Of a DNA stretch of 9,741 bases, positions 5,403 through 9,741 are shown in pieces. The stretch spans positions 1-9,741 of the forward strand of contig QNFN01000042.1 of the NCBI GenBank assembly GCA_003645555.1. The letters are read 5' to 3'. The translations under genes and the position numbers were made by a program. The notes beneath the pieces were generated by a model. The model was not told the DNA's origin. It worked only from the letters and a program-made list of their open reading frames with translations, and searched no databases. Source of the DNA: Gammaproteobacteria bacterium (lineage in GTDB: Bacteria > Pseudomonadota > Gammaproteobacteria > QNFN01). Numbering within the stretch: the stretch's first letter is position 1; each line of letters opens with the position of its first letter.

Positions 5403-5652
5403 CGCCTGTCGCCGGTTGACCCGGTTGGGGTGCGGTCGTGCCGCCGCAACCGCTCGGCGGGCCGGAAACAGCCCCTTGCCGGTGCAGTGCATGCGGGAGC
5501 CGGCCCTATCCGCGATTCGGCCGCGGTTTTGCCAACGCCCACCGGCACGTGAGCGGGCCTACGACCATCCTCTCTTGCTAGGGGCGGCGACCCCGCCGCG
5601 ATCCGGCGCTGCCATCCCGAACGTCTGTCGGCCCTGGGGCGGCCCTTCGCCC
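5403..5652. other. Intergenic gap between convergent genes
   Basis: About 250 nt between the haem protein (plus) and the diguanylate cyclase (minus). Apart from a terminator-like hairpin at 5510-5530 and a GC stem GGCGG/CCGCC at 5583-5597 without a T-tract, I see no gene with a credible start, ribosome site or recognisable protein. Confidence 0.6.
5510..5530 (+). terminator. Possible intrinsic terminator after the haem-protein gene
   Basis: CCGCG (5510-5514), a 7-nt loop, CGCGG (5522-5526), then TTTT. The stem is short but wholly G-C. It lies about 110 nt after the stop at 5402, on the correct strand to end the cupredoxin/haem-protein transcript. Confidence 0.42.
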
Positions 5653-7350
5653 TCAGTCGGACCCGGAATCGTTGCGGTGGGCCGCGATCACCTGGTTGCG
5701 ACCGGCGCGCTTGGCCCGGTAAAGGGCGCTGTCGGCCGCCTCGATCATCGCCTCAGGGGTCTTGACATCCAGGTCGGGAATCGAGGCGATGCCGATACTG
5801 ATCGTGACCCGCAGGCCGTCGACTTCCAGCTGCTCGATCGAGTGACGTAGCCGTTCGGAGACGATGATGGTGCCGGCCTGGCCGGTGCCGGGCAGGATCG
5901 CGAGGAACTCTTCGCCACCGTAGCGGCACGGGATGTCGACCTTGCGTACATGCTCCTGCATCGACTGGGAGATGGCCTGCAGCACGCGGTCGCCCTGGTC
6001 GTGGCCGTGCTCGTCGTTGAAGCGTTTGAAGTGATCGACATCGAACATCATGATCGACAGCGGTGAGTTGTAGCGCAGCGCGCGCTCCATCTCGATCGCC
6101 AGGGTTTCGTCGAGATGACGCCGGTTGAACAGCCCGGTCAGGCCGTCGGTGGTCGACAGCCGCCGTAACCGCTCCTCAAGGCGCTTCTCCTCGGTGATGT
6201 CGCGGATCAGGGCGGCCGACCCGACCACACCACCCTGGTGGGTACGGATGGTGGCGGCATAGACGCTCAGCACCCGGCCCTTGAAATGGATGGTCTCCGA
6301 CTCCTTGATCTCGGCATCGCGCTCGAGCAGGGTACGCAGGCCGTCCGGATCGTCGATCAGGCTAAAGAACCCCTCGCTGACCACCTGGGTCATCGACTTG
6401 CCGAGCAGGATCTCAGCAGCCGGGTTCATCAGCACGACCTTGCCATCGTTGTCGGTGACCACGATGCCCTCGCGGGCGCTGAGGATGATGGTGGCGAGCT
6501 TGTCCTGTTCGTTACGCAGGCCGGTGTAGGTCTGCATCAGCTGGCGGGTCATGTGATTGAAGCTGGAGGCCATCTGGCTCAGTTCGTCACGACCCATCAC
6601 CGGCACGGTCTGGGTCAGGTCGCCATCAGCGGCGCGGACCATCGCCCCTGTGACGCGGCCGATCGGGCGCACCACGGTGCGACGGATCAACAGCCCGGTG
6701 AGCAGCAGGGTGCCGAGGATCGCGACGCCGATCACCATGGTCGACTGCACCCAGGTGCGGCGGATGTCTTCCTGCACCGCGCCCAGGGAGGTGGTCAGCT
6801 TGAGCACGCCACGCACCGGCCGCTCCTTGCCATGGCACTTGTGGCAGCCCTTGCTGTTCTTGATCGGCGTGAGGAGAGTGAGAATACGCTCGCCGCTCGA
6901 GTGGGTCTCGTAATAGGACACCGTGGCCTGACTGGAGATGACCTTCTGTATTTCGGGGTGATCGGTGAGCAGCACCTGCACCGTCTGCTCGTCGTCGCGC
7001 GGCAGGAACTCCTCGTCGCCACGCCGTGCGTTGACGTTCTCGATGGTCGTGTTGTCGAGGAAGGCCTGCTGGCCGGTGATGCGCAGGATGCGAAAGTCGG
7101 TGATGTCGGGAATTTGCTCAAGGCGATCGGCGAAACTGCGGGCAATGTCGGCATAGCCGGCGAGCATCACCGACTGCAGGCCCTGGATGACGCTTTCGGT
7201 GAGCTTGGTCATCGTGCGCTCGTTCTGGGCGAGGATGTTCTTCTCCAGCTGCCAGACGTAGAACATTCCCACGGCCAGCAGGCTGAGCGTCACGATGACC
7301 CCGACCACGGCGATGATCTTGTGGCCGATGTGCGAGAATATGTTGGTCAT
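5653..7350 (-). CDS. Membrane diguanylate cyclase with periplasmic c-haem sensor, HAMP, PAS and GGDEF domains
   Basis: A 565-aa protein that makes the second messenger cyclic di-GMP. Order of parts: TM1 (about 11-32); periplasmic region (33-203) holding C169-H-K-C172-H173, a c-type haem attachment motif, within TPIKNSKGCHKCHGKERPVRGVLKL; TM2 (about 205-222); HAMP (223-275); PAS (about 280-390, AREGIVVTDNDGKVVLMNPA); GGDEF (395-560). The active site is RYGGEEF (G478-F482), with DVDHFKRFND (437-446), and an inhibitory I-site R469-K-V-D472 precedes GGEEF by five residues, so activity and product inhibition are predicted. No EAL domain is present. I start at the ATG at 7350; the frame is open to 7509, but the added 53 residues are Arg/Gly-rich and have no hydrophobic start. 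It is divergent from queA. The haem suggests sensing of redox state or a gas. Confidence 0.88.
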   Translation of the reverse strand: MTNIFSHIGHKIIAVVGVIVTLSLLAVGMFYVWQLEKNILAQNERTMTKLTESVIQGLQSVMLAGYADIARSFADRLEQIPDITDFRILRITGQQAFLDNTTIENVNARRGDEEFLPRDDEQTVQVLLTDHPEIQKVISSQATVSYYETHSSGERILTLLTPIKNSKGCHKCHGKERPVRGVLKLTTSLGAVQEDIRRTWVQSTMVIGVAILGTLLLTGLLIRRTVVRPIGRVTGAMVRAADGDLTQTVPVMGRDELSQMASSFNHMTRQLMQTYTGLRNEQDKLATIILSAREGIVVTDNDGKVVLMNPAAEILLGKSMTQVVSEGFFSLIDDPDGLRTLLERDAEIKESETIHFKGRVLSVYAATIRTHQGGVVGSAALIRDITEEKRLEERLRRLSTTDGLTGLFNRRHLDETLAIEMERALRYNSPLSIMMFDVDHFKRFNDEHGHDQGDRVLQAISQSMQEHVRKVDIPCRYGGEEFLAILPGTGQAGTIIVSERLRHSIEQLEVDGLRVTISIGIASIPDLDVKTPEAMIEAADSALYRAKRAGRNQVIAAHRNDSGSD

Positions 7351-7470
7351 TGTTCGGGCGTTTCCGTGTCCCTGGCCGCCCACCCCGTTCGTGCGAGGCG
7401 TGACGTGACGTGATCCTCCTCTACGCCTGATTCTCGTCGAAGCTCCGAGCCGGTGGCAGCCCGGGCCCGG

Positions 7471-7499
7471 TTGCCGTTGCCGGCGCTGCCGACTACCAT
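7471..7499 (+). promoter_or_regulatory. Candidate queA promoter, almost abutting the start codon
   Basis: TTGCCG (7471-7476, 4/6 match to -35), a 17-nt spacer, then TACCAT (7494-7499, 4/6 match to -10). Transcription would begin at about 7506, one or two bases before the ATG at 7508, and there is no Shine-Dalgarno before queA. GGCAGC/GCTGCC arms (7455-7460 and 7485-7490) flank the -35. Confidence 0.3.
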
Positions 7500-7507
7500 C
7501 GCGCGCC

Positions 7508-9663
<2,156 letters not shown>

Positions 9664-9711
9664 TGCGCGCTTTGCCGGGGCCGACCGTGTCGCGGCAACC
9701 TACCCACTCGT

Positions 9712-9717
9712 AAAGGG
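9712..9717 (+). promoter_or_regulatory. Shine-Dalgarno site before yajC
   Basis: AAAGGG, 6 nt before the ATG at 9724. An earlier ATG at 9719 is out of frame and stops after two codons, so the site favours 9724. Confidence 0.5.
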
Positions 9718-9723
9718 CATGCC

Positions 9724-9741
9724 ATGAACTTCTTTATCTCC
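9724..9741 (+). CDS. yajC: YajC, SecDF-associated preprotein translocase subunit, N-terminal fragment
   Basis: Only six codons are inside the window: MNFFIS. E. coli YajC begins MSFFIS, and the gene directly follows tgt in many gammaproteobacteria in the order queA-tgt-yajC-secD-secF. YajC is a small inner-membrane protein bound to the SecDF complex. The call rests on position plus a six-residue match; by itself the sequence would be too short. Confidence 0.75.

Noticed and set aside
4425..5492. 355-residue minus-strand open frame antisense to the haem protein
   Set aside because: Antisense shadow; it spans two real genes and a gap, with no family motif.
5583..5597. GGCGG/CCGCC stem as a terminator for the diguanylate cyclase
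   Set aside because: No T-tract on either strand, and such stems are common by chance in this composition.
6238..7413. 391-residue plus-strand open frame antisense to the diguanylate cyclase
   Set aside because: Mirror of a GC-rich real gene; composition rich in His, Gly and Asp, no recognisable motif and no ribosome site.
7399..7413. Three tandem CGTGA units upstream of the diguanylate cyclase
   Set aside because: Only 15 bp, likely chance in GC-rich DNA; no clear promoter nearby to give it an operator role.

Overview
The window is GC-rich, gene-dense bacterial DNA. It is most likely from a gammaproteobacterium. The queA-tgt-yajC order at the right end is the classic proteobacterial arrangement leading into secDF. 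RlmB, Tgt, QueA and AmpD all read closely like their gammaproteobacterial counterparts. A periplasmic cupredoxin, a haem-binding ethylbenzene-dehydrogenase-like protein and a haem-c-bearing diguanylate cyclase suggest a respiratory, possibly chemolithotrophic lifestyle; that last point is inference.

Left part (1-2986, all on the minus strand). Read in transcription order, five genes are packed with essentially no space: two tandem paralogous DUF1538 membrane proteins, a small P-II-like signalling protein, a two-CBS-domain protein and the anhydro-muropeptide amidase AmpD. The junctions are TGATG, a 2-nt gap, ATGA and GTGA, so this looks like one translationally coupled operon. A good sigma-70-type promoter (TTGGGA-N17-CATAAT) lies upstream, with its -10 embedded in a GGGCAT-T-ATGCCC dyad. 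After a 68-nt gap the first 22 codons of an Old Yellow Enzyme-type oxidoreductase run off the left edge.

Middle (3134-5402, plus strand). rlmB (23S rRNA Gm2251 methyltransferase) is divergent from the DUF1538 operon and ends in an intrinsic terminator. Then comes a two-gene unit for exported redox proteins: a C-x4-H-x4-M cupredoxin and a predicted b-haem protein with the ethylbenzene dehydrogenase gamma-like fold. A perfect 12-bp hairpin sits inside the signal-peptide codons of the second gene.

Right part (5653-9741). A minus-strand membrane diguanylate cyclase with a periplasmic CxxCH haem motif, HAMP, PAS and GGEEF domains is divergent from queA. queA overlaps tgt by 4 nt (both make queuosine tRNA), and the first six codons of yajC follow.

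The part most worth following up is the DUF1538 pair with its P-II-like and CBS partners. It has the layout of a regulated transporter (membrane pair plus two ligand-sensing cytosolic proteins) whose substrate I do not know, unexpectedly coupled to a cell-wall recycling enzyme.
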